From the NCBI GenBank assembly GCA_963668605.1, contig OY764903.1:5456001-5520000 (forward strand): DNA of 64,000 nucleotides, in the 5' to 3' direction. Under the pieces are notes generated by a model. It saw only the letters and a program-made list of their open reading frames with translations. It was not told where the DNA came from and did no database searches. The position numbers and the translations under genes were made by a program. Shown here piece after piece: positions 15,835 through 24,922 of this stretch (its first letter is position 1; each line of letters opens with the position of its first letter). Origin of the DNA: G963668605 sp963668605 (GTDB lineage Bacteria > Acidobacteriota > Terriglobia > Bryobacterales > Bryobacteraceae).

Positions 15835-16842
15835 ATGCGTATCCAGTTTGCTCTCGCAACACTATGCGTGGCCGTGTCGCTCGGAGCGCCGGCCGCCGTG
15901 ATCGATCAGCCGCAGGACTTCATCCCCCGGCGCGCCTCCAGTTACGACACCACCGGCGGGAACCACGACTTCGTTTCGTTAGCCGGCAAGGCCTCGCATA
16001 CGGTGGCCGAGATCCCCGGCGCTGGACGAATCGTCCATCTCTGGTTCACCATCGCGACTCTCGAGCCCAATTACCTGAAGACCACCCGTCTCAAGATGTA
16101 TTGGGACGGTGCAGCGAGCGCTGCGGTAGACGTCCCGTTCGGTGATTTCTTCGCTCTCGGCCACGGCGCGGTCCGGCAGATCAACTCCGCCTTCCTGTCC
16201 GTCGTGGCGCGCCCCGAGTTGAACCACAATCTGAAGAACCCCAACGTGGCCGGGTTCAACTGCTACTTCCCCATGCCCTTCGCCAAAGGCGCCCGTATCG
16301 TGATCGAGAACGGTTCCCGCGAGGCCATCAGCAACCTCTATTACCATGTCGACTATCAGCAGTGGCCCGCCGCCCCAAGCCCGTTGCGTTTTCACGCCGT
16401 CTACCGTCGCAGTGAAATCGCCAAAGACCCGGCCAATGCGCCGCGCGAGCCGCACCTGATTCTAGAAAGCAAGGGGCGTGGGCACCTTGCTGGAATCGTC
16501 CTGAGCGTCGATACGCCCGGGAACAGTTGGTGGGAAGGCGACGAGACGATCATCATCGACGGCGACGTGAAGCGGCCCATTCAGGGCACCGGCACTGAGG
16601 ACTACTTTGGCGGAGCGTACGGCTTCCGGCGCGAGTACAGCACTCCGTACCACGGTATCTCCTACCTCGAGAAAATCGCCGATCGCCCCCACTGGCAGGC
16701 AGGCAAGTACACGGTCTACCGCTTTCACGAGCCGGACCCGCTCCCGTTCACCCGTTCCATCCGGGTGACCATCGAACGCGGTCACGGTAACGAGCGTGCC
16801 GACTCGGAGTACGCCACCGTTGCCTACTGGTATCAGCAATAG
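15835..16842 (+). CDS. Secreted DUF2961 protein, candidate GH172 glycosidase
   Basis: 335 residues with a Sec signal peptide (MRIQFALATLCVAVSLGAPA) from the ATG at 15835; an ATG at 15811 would bury it. The body fits DUF2961: SSYDTTGGNHDF, GRIVHLWFTI, LKMYWDG, VPFGDFF, then GFNCYFPMPF and GTGTEDYFGGAYGF. Members of this family have been shown to act on alpha-D-fructofuranosides or D-arabinofuranosides (GH172). Substrate here is unknown. It is convergent with the kinase gene, overlapping its present stop by 10 bp. Confidence 0.85.
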   Translation: MRIQFALATLCVAVSLGAPAAVIDQPQDFIPRRASSYDTTGGNHDFVSLAGKASHTVAEIPGAGRIVHLWFTIATLEPNYLKTTRLKMYWDGAASAAVDVPFGDFFALGHGAVRQINSAFLSVVARPELNHNLKNPNVAGFNCYFPMPFAKGARIVIENGSREAISNLYYHVDYQQWPAAPSPLRFHAVYRRSEIAKDPANAPREPHLILESKGRGHLAGIVLSVDTPGNSWWEGDETIIIDGDVKRPIQGTGTEDYFGGAYGFRREYSTPYHGISYLEKIADRPHWQAGKYTVYRFHEPDPLPFTRSIRVTIERGHGNERADSEYATVAYWYQQ

Positions 16843-17975
16843 CTGAAAGCTCCCATCATGGGAGCCGCGGCGCCTTCATGTCGCGGCCATTCTGGTGCCA
16901 GTATAGGTCCGTCCACCTCTCCGTCCGCACCGCGCGTGAACTCCAACTGCGCATCTGCTGGTTTCGAGAAGTTTTCAGTTTGCGGCGTGCGGATTCTCGC
17001 GGTCGGCGGCTTCGAGGAGTTCCGTCGGCTGGCGGAGCCGGTGCCGCGCTTCATCACTGTGATCGAGGCGGTGAGGTTGCCGAATTGCGCGGCTTCGCAC
17101 GGATCGGCGCCGAGCGCGAGCGCACAGGCGGCGCCCGCCGAGAAGCTGTCGCCGGCTCCGCAGATGTCGACCGGGTGCTCAATCCGGCGCGTGGGTACGT
17201 GCAAGACTCGTTCCGGGCCGAACACGTCCACACCGTCCGCGCCGCCGGTGACATACAGGAGCGGCGCCCCAATGTGGGCGCGAAGACGCTCGCAATCCGC
17301 CGCGCCGAACGCGCGCAGGCCGGCTTCGGTGGCTTCGGCGCGATTCACTTTGACGCTCACATGGCGGAACAGTTCGCAGCGCAGACGCGAATCGGCCCAG
17401 AGTAGTTTTTCGGGATGCTCATGGCCGATCCGTGAGATCTCCTCGCGGAGGGCTGCGGTGACGACGCCGCCGGATGATGTCTCGGCCTGGTCCGCGATGA
17501 AAATCACATCAAACTCCGCATGAATCTGGCGCAGGCGTGCGATGAGCTGTCCTTCGATCTCTCCGGAGAGCGCGAACGGATGGATGTAGTCGACGCGCGG
17601 CTGGTCCTCGGCTCCCGTCGCCGCGTTGATCAGCTTGGTGTAGGTGAAAGTCAGCACGTTGGAGCAACGCAGCAACCCGCTCGCATCGATGCCGCGCGCT
17701 TCCAAAGCACCTGCTAGCTCGACGCCGTGGCCATCCGCGCCGGCGACTCCCAACACCGCGATGCGCGGAAGTCCAAACGCGGCGAGGTTATTGGCGACGG
17801 TGCCGCCCCCACCGGGCGTGCATTCGACCGAGGTGACGGCGATCCGGTCGAGCCCGGTCTCGCGCGAAGTGTCGGCAAGAGCGGGATCGTAGCCGCACCA
17901 GCGGTCGAGGCAGATATCGCCCACGACAAGCGCGCGCAGAGACGGGAGCGCGGCGACGATCTCCCGCGTTGTCAT
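16833..17975 (-). CDS. PfkB-family sugar kinase, RfaE/HldE-like, 3' frameshift
   Basis: 380 residues as read, starting at an ATG that overlaps the upstream stop (ATGA). Family features: VVGDICLDRW, TPGGGGTVANNLAA, GVAGADGHG, and the C-terminal ATP/anion motif CGAGDSFSAGAA. The closest resemblance is to the kinase domain of heptose kinases. After GTGSAS (near 17025-17030) the sequence loses family character; one base away the frame reads PTELLEAADRENPHAAN and stops at 16975. One missing C therefore probably extends the protein by about 47 unrelated residues. The catalytic part is intact. It is co-expressed with a deoxyhypusine-synthase-like gene; substrate unknown. Confidence 0.82.
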   Translation of the reverse strand: MTTREIVAALPSLRALVVGDICLDRWCGYDPALADTSRETGLDRIAVTSVECTPGGGGTVANNLAAFGLPRIAVLGVAGADGHGVELAGALEARGIDASGLLRCSNVLTFTYTKLINAATGAEDQPRVDYIHPFALSGEIEGQLIARLRQIHAEFDVIFIADQAETSSGGVVTAALREEISRIGHEHPEKLLWADSRLRCELFRHVSVKVNRAEATEAGLRAFGAADCERLRAHIGAPLLYVTGGADGVDVFGPERVLHVPTRRIEHPVDICGAGDSFSAGAACALALGADPCEAAQFGNLTASITVMKRGTGSASRRNSSKPPTARIRTPQTENFSKPADAQLEFTRGADGEVDGPILAPEWPRHEGAAAPMMGAFSYC

Positions 17976-18940
17976 GGATGCTCCAGGATGGCGCGGCGCA
18001 ATGCCGGTAGGGTCGCGCGATGATCGCCGCAAACGTAATAGCTCTCGCCGCCGTCGGCCACGGTGCGCACCAGAATTGTTTTATGCGGCCGGAAATAGTA
18101 ACCGGGATCGCTCTTGTCGAGTTCGGTGTGTATCCCGCCACGGATGGGCACGAGGTCGAAGACCGCAGTGCAGAATTCGCGGATCGAGCGGTTCTGCTGG
18201 CCGGCCACGTTGCGCGCCATCGAGAGCGCCTTCAGGTAGACCTCCGGACCCATGATGGCCGAGCCGAAGTTCAGCATGACGCCGTGCTCCAGACTTTCGA
18301 CCGTGCGCGCGAAGATCAGGAAATCCGTATAGCTGGCCTCGCCGAGTTTTGCGCCGTCGCAGTTGGGATGCTCGTGTATGATGTCGTAGCCGATGCCCAC
18401 GTGGACGGTCACGGGAATCGAGAGGCGGTAGCCGGCGGCGAGGATGCTGTGGCTCAGATTCGGAAAGCCGCTGGCCAACAGGCGCCGTCCGAGGTTCTCG
18501 CCCAGCCCGAGCGACAGATCGGCGGCTTCGGCGATCCAGTCGTTCAGCTCGCCCGTCTCCTTCCATAGTCCGAATTCTCCGGAGCGGATGTAACGTGCCA
18601 CGCTTTCGGTAGTGGCGCCGATGCGCGCCAGTTCAAAATCGTGAATCGCTCCGGCGCCGTTCAGCGCGACGTGGCTGATCAAGCCGCGCTCCATCAGGTC
18701 GATAACGACGCGGTTGGCGCCGGCCTTCATGACGTGCGCGCCCATCATAAGGATGCGGGCGGCGCCGCACTTCTTCGCGGCTATCAGGCGCTCTGCCAAG
18801 ACGGGCAGGTCGGGATGCTCAAAGGCGATCGGAGCGTCTTCGGGCGCCAGCCAGAAGTCGAGATGCAGATCGTGTTGACGTTCTGCCAGCGGCTTCACGA
18901 GCAGGCGGCTACGGTCGAAGAGTTCATACTTGCTTGTCAT
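17972..18940 (-). CDS. Deoxyhypusine-synthase-like protein of unknown role
   Basis: 322 residues, no signal peptide. The segments HVMKAGANRVVIDLMERG, ALNGAGAIHDFELA, IPVTVHVGIGYDIIHEHP and LNFGSAIMGPEVYLKAL resemble bacterial proteins of the deoxyhypusine synthase superfamily, which bind NAD in a Rossmann-like fold. Bacteria do not generally use hypusine, so the reaction is probably different. Its stop overlaps the start of the PfkB kinase, so the two form a coupled pair. The 5' flank has a direct repeat GTTTACT-N6-GTTTACT (minus strand, about 18945-18964) that may be regulatory. The superfamily call is moderate, the function unknown. Confidence 0.6.
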   Translation of the reverse strand: MTSKYELFDRSRLLVKPLAERQHDLHLDFWLAPEDAPIAFEHPDLPVLAERLIAAKKCGAARILMMGAHVMKAGANRVVIDLMERGLISHVALNGAGAIHDFELARIGATTESVARYIRSGEFGLWKETGELNDWIAEAADLSLGLGENLGRRLLASGFPNLSHSILAAGYRLSIPVTVHVGIGYDIIHEHPNCDGAKLGEASYTDFLIFARTVESLEHGVMLNFGSAIMGPEVYLKALSMARNVAGQQNRSIREFCTAVFDLVPIRGGIHTELDKSDPGYYFRPHKTILVRTVADGGESYYVCGDHRATLPALRRAILEHP

Positions 18941-19099
18941 TAAAAGTAAACCTGTATAGTAAACGTGGCGATTGAACGTGGAATTCGGAGGGGATGCGGC
19001 AGGGAAACATCTGCATATGTTCGTGCGAACGATTACTGAATCACTTTAGCCGCGGCTGTGCGGTTGTGTCAACAGGCTGAACCCCGGCCTGCTCGCGCC

Positions 19100-21205
19100 C
19101 TACCGGAAGTGCTCCGCGCCGCAATCCGGAACCGCTTCGAGCCAACGCAGCAAAGTTCGCCGCAGCACGTCGACCTCGATCGGCTTGCTGATGTGCCCGT
19201 TCATTCCAGCGCGGCGGCAGCGCTCCTGGTCTTCTTCCAGAGTATAGGCCGTCATAGCAACAATCGGAGTGCCGTTGCTGTCTACCCGCGCACGGATTCG
19301 GCGCGTGGCCTCAAATCCATCCATCTCGGGCATCTGGCAGTCCATCAGGATTAAGTCGTAGTGCGCCGCCGCCGACATCTGGATGGCTTCGTGGCCGTTT
19401 CCCGCCAGATCCGTCACGCATCCGAAATTTTCGAGCAGGCGCGTGGCAACTCGCTGATTGACCGCATTGTCCTCGACAACCAGAATTCGGCGCCCAAAGA
19501 GAGCCGGACTGAGCGGCCCCGCGGCAGAACGCTGCCTGCCGGTGACGCCAGTTGGAATTGAAGGAGCGGAGTGGGCCGGCGCGGCCGGCAGCGTGAAGGA
19601 GAACGTGGATCCCACTCCATGACGGCTCTGTACGCTCATCTGGCCGTCCATTAACTCCACCAACTGCTTGGCGATGGCCAGTCCGAGACCGGTGCCGCCG
19701 TGTCTTCGGGTTGTAGAGTAATCGGCCTGGTTGAACCGCTCGAAAATGGACATCAGCTTGTCGTGTGGAATGCCAATGCCGGTGTCGTGGACCGAGATTC
19801 GTGCGCCTGCGGCTTTGCCACCCTCTTGAAGTGCTTCCACCTCCACCATGACGTGCCCGCGTTCCGTAAATTTCAGGGCGTTCCCGAGCAGATTCAGGAT
19901 CACTTGGCGCACCCGTCCGGGATCGCCGGTAGCATACGCCGGCGCGTTTGAGCCGTAGCGCAGTTCCAGTTCCAACCCATGCTGGCGCGCCTTCGGTGCG
20001 AGCAGATCCATGACCGATTCCACGGTCGATCGCAGATCGAAGACGGACTTCTCCACCTCATACGTCCTCGACTCGATTTTTGAGAAATCCAGGATGTCGT
20101 TGACGATGACCAGGAGCGCATCGCCCGAGATCCGGATGGCCTCGGAGTAGGAACGCTGCTCCGGCGTTAGACTGGTACCGAGCAGCAGGCCGGTCATCCC
20201 AATCACGCCGTTCATGGGTGTGCGGATCTCGTGGCTCATGGCCGCCAGGAAATCGCTCTTAGCCCTGGTGGCGGCCTCTGCGCGCTCTTTTGCGACAGCC
20301 AACTCGCAGACCATCCGCTCAAGTTCAGTCGCGTTCCGTTCCTGAACCTCCCTGGCGATCTCCAAGTCGCGCGCATACTTTGCCAGTGCTTGCTCCGAGC
20401 GCTTGCGCTGCGTGATGTCCCGGAAAATGCCGACGGCTCCGATGTATTCGCCGTTCTCTGCGGTCTGCGGAGTCGCAGTGACCAAAAGGTCGCGCGCCTC
20501 TCCGTCGGGACGCGAGATCGCGACCTCATAGGAGTCCTTCTCTCCACTGCGCCTTTGGCCGGTCTGTTCGACGACAAGGGCAAACTGCTCCTCGTCGAGA
20601 AATTCGCGGAGACTGCGGCCCACCAGATCGCCTAGTGCGACCCCAAAGACCTCCTCTGCCGCCGGATTCGCGAAAGTGAAACGCTCCTGCTCGTCTACGA
20701 TTCCAACGCCTTCTCCCTGGGTCACCACCAGCGAACGAAACATGTTTTCGCTCTGGCGCATTGCAGCTTCGGCCCGCCTTTGGGCCGTGATATCCCGGAA
20801 ACTCCAGATGCGTCCCACCACCGACGGACCGATCGATTGGGGCAGCGAGTGCCGTTCGAACGCCCGGCCGTCCTTCAACTCAAGGACTTCGAAGCCTTCC
20901 TGCTCCGGGTTTGAGTACAGCCGGTTCACGCCGGCAAGGAACACTTCGGGAAATTCCAGTTGCCCAAGGACAAAGCTCAACAATGCCTGCTCGTCCCGCT
21001 GCTCCGCAAGCTCTCGAGGAATCCGCCACAACTCAATAAACCTGCTATTGAAGCTCACCACGCGGCCCGCGCCATCGGTTACTAGAATGCCGTCGAGAGT
21101 GCATTCGAGCGTCGCGTTCAACAGCGATAGGCTGTGGGCTAACGCCTGCGCAGCATCCTCTCCTCCTGAACTAGTGTTGGACGCTGCGTGCGGCGTGTGA
21201 TACAT
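19100..21205 (-). CDS. Soluble hybrid histidine kinase, PAS-PAS-HisKA-HATPase-REC
   Basis: 701 residues with no membrane helix. Two PAS domains (about 28-145 and 150-272), a coiled coil, the dimerisation/phospho-acceptor domain with His325 in SHEIRTPMNG, the ATPase domain (NLLGNALKFTERG, DTGIGIP, GGTGLGLAIAKQL), and a C-terminal receiver (about 572-690) with phospho-Asp in LILMDCQMPEMDG. It senses an intracellular signal and likely passes phosphate on through an unlinked phosphotransfer protein. It is monocistronic; no partner regulator is adjacent. Confidence 0.93.
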   Translation of the reverse strand: MYHTPHAASNTSSGGEDAAQALAHSLSLLNATLECTLDGILVTDGAGRVVSFNSRFIELWRIPRELAEQRDEQALLSFVLGQLEFPEVFLAGVNRLYSNPEQEGFEVLELKDGRAFERHSLPQSIGPSVVGRIWSFRDITAQRRAEAAMRQSENMFRSLVVTQGEGVGIVDEQERFTFANPAAEEVFGVALGDLVGRSLREFLDEEQFALVVEQTGQRRSGEKDSYEVAISRPDGEARDLLVTATPQTAENGEYIGAVGIFRDITQRKRSEQALAKYARDLEIAREVQERNATELERMVCELAVAKERAEAATRAKSDFLAAMSHEIRTPMNGVIGMTGLLLGTSLTPEQRSYSEAIRISGDALLVIVNDILDFSKIESRTYEVEKSVFDLRSTVESVMDLLAPKARQHGLELELRYGSNAPAYATGDPGRVRQVILNLLGNALKFTERGHVMVEVEALQEGGKAAGARISVHDTGIGIPHDKLMSIFERFNQADYSTTRRHGGTGLGLAIAKQLVELMDGQMSVQSRHGVGSTFSFTLPAAPAHSAPSIPTGVTGRQRSAAGPLSPALFGRRILVVEDNAVNQRVATRLLENFGCVTDLAGNGHEAIQMSAAAHYDLILMDCQMPEMDGFEATRRIRARVDSNGTPIVAMTAYTLEEDQERCRRAGMNGHISKPIEVDVLRRTLLRWLEAVPDCGAEHFR

Positions 21206-21459
21206 GGCGAGGTCCGGCCGCCGTTGCCTTCTGGCAGCCTACACGGAACTATCGTCAATTACTAGATGAACTTTAGCGGCCAGCCTCAGATCGGGGTGAT
21301 GGTGCCGCAGCGACTGGATTGGATAAAAGACATACTCCGGAGCAGTGGGGCGAAGGCGCGGATGGTAATTTCAGACGAATTGGCGATCGTTTTGCCCGCT
21401 CGAGAATTCAGGAGAGGAATGAGCCTGAACATGCAAATCAGGCTGGGAATGCCTTGCCC

Positions 21460-22698
21460 TTAGTCTTTGCGTGGGTGCACGGCGACCAATCGCGTCTGGA
21501 CAGGTACGCCTCCGCTAATTCGTACGTGGATTAGTGCCTCAAAGGCCGGTACGCGCGTGATGGGAGCCAGATCCAGCCGGGAGAACAACTCCCGCACTTT
21601 GTCCGGACGGCAGACGAACTCCGCAGCCGCCTGAGTGCCGAATGTGGTCGTGCCCGCCAGTACCATGGTGCGGTGGGCCGGATCGAGCCCAGGGAGCAGA
21701 GCAACGATGGCGTAGTCTTCCGTGTACGGCGGAGACGCGGAAGCGAAATAATATAGGTCCTCGCCTTTCCATGGCCGGTTGTTGGCCACCGCCGGGTGCC
21801 CGGGATGGGGGGAATTGTCCCGACTCAGGACCGTGAACTCCCTGAGGATGGGAACTTCCTTCAACGCCGGATTCTGCAGAGCCGAACCGAGGAAGATCAC
21901 GTCGCTTATCCGAGCTTCATCCCACGTTAGCAGCCGGCCGCGCTTGACGCGCACCGGTTCGCCGAACAACGCGAACATCCGGGTGATCTGGTAGACCCCC
22001 ATCACCTCGCCGACCCCTGTGTACGTGTCGCGGATCTCGGTGGGGGAATCCGTCTTGGGGTTGAATAAGCGCATCCCTGTGCTTGGGGTGCCGACGAATT
22101 CGGGATTGCTGTGAACAAGCAAGGGGCCGGCCGCGTCGTGGAGAAACTCGTGCCAGAGCACCTCGAGTTCGGGACTTTCCACTACCGATCTGGGCCGTGG
22201 GCCGGCCAGCACAAACGCAGCGGCAACTAACGCTGCTGACACGGCGATCGCCCCCCACAGCGCCCAGCGCCGAGGGCGAGATAGGCGCTCTACAGGAAGG
22301 ATAGGAAGGATTGGGTCGAGAGGAGCGGGCGCGGGTCGGTTCTGAAATTGGAGCGTGTAGGCGCCCCGAGGCAAATCCACTATGATTGGATCTGCAAGTC
22401 CTTCTTGTTGATAGTACGCGGTTAACTTAGCCCTTAACCTGCCGGCAACAACACGGACTGAGGAATCCAGCCGGGGGTCGAAGTTGGCGGCTCGCTCCAG
22501 GACCCCGGTCGCGATTTCATACTCTTTGATCTGGAGCCCGGGCTTGTCCAAAGATCGGCGTCCTAGAAACTCCAGGAGTCTGCGCATGGCTTCGGCACCG
22601 GCGAATGTGTGGCTCTTTAGAATCCTCTCAAGTTGCAGCATGGCCGCCTCCAGGTTAGGGGCGGATTCAGGCTGGGAGCTCGAAGGCGTCATTGTCAC
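21460..22698 (-). CDS. Membrane-anchored winged-helix regulator (CadC-like)
   Basis: 412 residues. The N-terminal 120 residues (LERILKSHTFAGAEAMRRLL, KEYEIATGVLERAANFDPRLDS shown in part as FDPRLDSSVRV, DLPRGAY) are the DNA-binding pattern widespread in Solibacter relatives. One membrane helix (about 145-167, WALWGAIAVSAALVAAAFVL) is followed by an extracytoplasmic domain of unknown fold. It could couple an envelope signal directly to transcription. Start is GTG at 22698 or ATG at 22692. It is divergent from the iron-sulfur cluster at 22885 and may control it; that is inference from position. Confidence 0.78.
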   Translation of the reverse strand: MTMTPSSSQPESAPNLEAAMLQLERILKSHTFAGAEAMRRLLEFLGRRSLDKPGLQIKEYEIATGVLERAANFDPRLDSSVRVVAGRLRAKLTAYYQQEGLADPIIVDLPRGAYTLQFQNRPAPAPLDPILPILPVERLSRPRRWALWGAIAVSAALVAAAFVLAGPRPRSVVESPELEVLWHEFLHDAAGPLLVHSNPEFVGTPSTGMRLFNPKTDSPTEIRDTYTGVGEVMGVYQITRMFALFGEPVRVKRGRLLTWDEARISDVIFLGSALQNPALKEVPILREFTVLSRDNSPHPGHPAVANNRPWKGEDLYYFASASPPYTEDYAIVALLPGLDPAHRTMVLAGTTTFGTQAAAEFVCRPDKVRELFSRLDLAPITRVPAFEALIHVRISGGVPVQTRLVAVHPRKD

Positions 22699-22737
22699 GA
22701 GAGGATTCCCTTTATTTCCAGCGCGTTAACGATTCAT

Positions 22738-22751
22738 TGTTACCGGTAACA
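22738..22751. promoter_or_regulatory. Palindromic operator, LacI/GntR-type
   Basis: TGTTACCGGTAACA is a perfect 14 bp palindrome with a central CG, the form of LacI-family operators and very close to known E. coli GntR sites. It lies in the divergent region between the winged-helix regulator and the iron-sulfur cluster, 40 bases from the former and 134 from the latter. No LacI-family gene is in the window, so the regulator would act from elsewhere. Confidence 0.5.
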
Positions 22752-22884
22752 CCGACTCTGGTTGCCGCTTCATACTTCCCATTTCTGTCGTCTTCTGTAA
22801 ACTTACCTTGAGCACTTAAGATTATCAGATCGGGCACTCCAAGTACTAAGGCCGGGTTGACCGATAGCGAGGGTTAATTTCCAG

Positions 22885-23982
22885 ATGAATCGTAGAAGCT
22901 TCTTTCATGGCGGATTGATGGGGAGCCTGGCGGCAGGCGCTGCCCTAAACGCAGCTCCAGCGGATCCCAAAAAGATCTTAAACTACCAGTCTGGCATGCG
23001 CTACCGCCAACTGGCGAATACCGACCTCCAGATATCCGTGGTGAGCTTGGGCGGATTGGTCTCGGTCGAGGCCGTTATCGAGTACGGCATCGAGCGGGGT
23101 GTGAATCTCGTCCACGTAGCCAGCAACTATCTGGGCGGGCAGTCTATCAAGACCCTCGGTAATGTGATGAAAACAAAACGCGACAAGGTGTACATCGCGC
23201 TAAAGGACACTTTTCGCAATATCGACGATGACCTGAAGGCTCTGAACACAGATTACATTGATTTCATAATGTTCAACCGGCACACTGCTGAGTCCGCCGC
23301 TGATCCAAAGATTCTCGAGACTTTTGAAAAGTGGAAGCAACAAGGCAAGGTCCGCTACGCCGGGCTCACCAGTCACTCAGATGTGAAAGCCTCCACCGCC
23401 GCCGGCATCAAGAGCGGGATGTACAGCATCGTGATGCCCGCCTTGAACCAACCCAATCTGGAATCCATGGACGAAGAGTTGCGCCTCGCTACCGAGAAAA
23501 AGGTGGGCGTAATGGTTATGAAATCCATGCGCGGCATCAAGGGTGAAGAGCTGGAAACCGCCTTTCTGAAAAAACTGCTCAGCAATCCGGCCATTACCAC
23601 GGTGACCAAGGGGATCGGCTCGTACCAGATGTTCGACGCGTATCAAAAGGCCGCCTCCGAAGTTCTGACCGCCCACGAAGACCGGGCGCTTTACCGCTAC
23701 GCGCAGGCCAACCGCTCCTCCAACTGCATGGCGTGCGACGAGTGCAAGCGAGTTTGCCCCGCGGGTGTGGATGTTTCGACAATCCTGCGCTGTAAGGATT
23801 ACTACAATGACCAACTCGGCGATGTGCTGACGGCCGCGAGTACCTGGCGCGAGATTCCCAGGCACCAACTGGGAGGCGTGCAGTGTCAGGATTGCGGAAA
23901 ATGCGAGATCGCCTGCCCGAACGGCATTCGGGTGGTGGAACGAATTGCCGCAGCGCGCGAGCACTTCAGCGCGTTGGCATAG
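22885..23982 (+). CDS. Tat-exported aldo/keto reductase with ferredoxin domain
   Basis: 365 residues. The N-terminus MNRRSFFHGGLMGSLAAG is a twin-arginine signal, so the protein is exported folded with cofactors. Residues 35-270 are an aldo/keto reductase barrel, the C-terminal 90 carry two cysteine clusters (CMACDECKRVCP and CQDCGKCEIACP) for two 4Fe-4S centres. In the usual Asp-Tyr-Lys-His tetrad, the Asp position (FDTA) reads VHVA and the His position (LH) reads FN, while Tyr and Lys appear kept. It opens a five-gene cluster of redox proteins. Substrate unknown. Confidence 0.85.
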   Translation: MNRRSFFHGGLMGSLAAGAALNAAPADPKKILNYQSGMRYRQLANTDLQISVVSLGGLVSVEAVIEYGIERGVNLVHVASNYLGGQSIKTLGNVMKTKRDKVYIALKDTFRNIDDDLKALNTDYIDFIMFNRHTAESAADPKILETFEKWKQQGKVRYAGLTSHSDVKASTAAGIKSGMYSIVMPALNQPNLESMDEELRLATEKKVGVMVMKSMRGIKGEELETAFLKKLLSNPAITTVTKGIGSYQMFDAYQKAASEVLTAHEDRALYRYAQANRSSNCMACDECKRVCPAGVDVSTILRCKDYYNDQLGDVLTAASTWREIPRHQLGGVQCQDCGKCEIACPNGIRVVERIAAAREHFSALA

Positions 23983-23990
23983 AGATAACG

Positions 23991-24917
23991 ATGCGATTCA
24001 CAGTATTTACCTCCTGTCTTCTGCTGGCCCTATCCCTCGTCCTGTCCGCGCAGGAACAACCCGAGGAGGGTGGACAGCCGAAGGCTGTAGCTATTCCTTC
24101 CGACGTCCGGGAGCATCTTGCACGCTTGCTGCCGGACTCCGGCGTGAAGCTCAAACCCGAAGGCCCATCTCAGTTCTACTCCTCAAACCTATTTGAATTG
24201 ATAGACGGAGCGGCCGAGGGCTTTCATCTTTTCGACCTGGTGGCGATGGTCCACCAGGAATACAAAGGCGGCGGCGAGGAGGTCACAGTGGATATTTTCC
24301 ACATGGGTAACCCGCTCAACGCCTTTGGTGTCTACGCCGCGGAGCGGTCACCCGAGTACAAGTACATCCCGGTTGGAGCCGAAGGTTACATAAGCGAGGG
24401 TGTGCTGAATTTCGTGCAAGACCGCTTCTATGTGAAACTCTCCGGTTTTGGCGAAAACGGAAAAACACCGACTCAACTGCAGGCAGTGGCTACGGCAATC
24501 TCGGCGAAGATTGGCGCATCCAAGGCTCTGCCACCGATTCTGGCTTTGTTCCCATCTGCGGGGCTGTCTCCGAAATCCGAAAAGTTCATTCGAAAAGATC
24601 CGCTCGGTCACGGATTCCTCGCGCCCGCGGTAACCGCTGCCTACAAGTTTGCCGGCAAGGATTCGTCTCTGCTGATTTCCCAGGCCGGAGAGAGCCGTGA
24701 AGCCGGGGAAAGAGTGGCTAAGCTACGCGAACATTTCCAGAAAACCGGGAAAGTATCGCCTGCCAGCGAGATCGTACCCGGAGGCTATCGTGGTTCGAAC
24801 AAGTTTGAGGGCGAGATTCTCTTCTTTGCCCAGGGCCCTTACGCGGTCCTCTTCATTAACCCGCCGGCCGATCCGGCGCCGTTCCTAAAATTGTTTCTCG
24901 GTAGTATTTCAAAGTAA
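23991..24917 (+). CDS. Secreted DUF6599-family protein
   Basis: 308 residues with a Sec signal peptide (MRFTVFTSCLLLALSLVLSAQ). The body has the DUF6599-type signature: NLFELIDGAAEGFHLFDL, then VDIFHMGNPLNAFGVYA. These proteins have no known activity. It starts nine bases after the aldo/keto reductase and ends six before the DUF362 gene, so it belongs to the iron-sulfur cluster although it has no iron-sulfur motif. It could be a periplasmic partner or chaperone. Confidence 0.7.
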   Translation: MRFTVFTSCLLLALSLVLSAQEQPEEGGQPKAVAIPSDVREHLARLLPDSGVKLKPEGPSQFYSSNLFELIDGAAEGFHLFDLVAMVHQEYKGGGEEVTVDIFHMGNPLNAFGVYAAERSPEYKYIPVGAEGYISEGVLNFVQDRFYVKLSGFGENGKTPTQLQAVATAISAKIGASKALPPILALFPSAGLSPKSEKFIRKDPLGHGFLAPAVTAAYKFAGKDSSLLISQAGESREAGERVAKLREHFQKTGKVSPASEIVPGGYRGSNKFEGEILFFAQGPYAVLFINPPADPAPFLKLFLGSISK

Positions 24918-24922
24918 ACACT

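Noticed and set aside
15555..15862. Minus-strand frames of 93-100 codons before the GH172 gene
   Set aside because: Residue composition is atypical and there is no recognisable motif; treated as intergenic.
18941..19099. Sigma-70 promoter for the deoxyhypusine-synthase-like gene (TATACA near 18953)
   Set aside because: No acceptable -35 sequence at 16-18 bases; not enough to call.
21266..21463. 65-codon plus-strand frame between the hybrid kinase and winged-helix regulator
   Set aside because: No family resemblance, no clear ribosome site, and it overlaps the regulator's 3' end.
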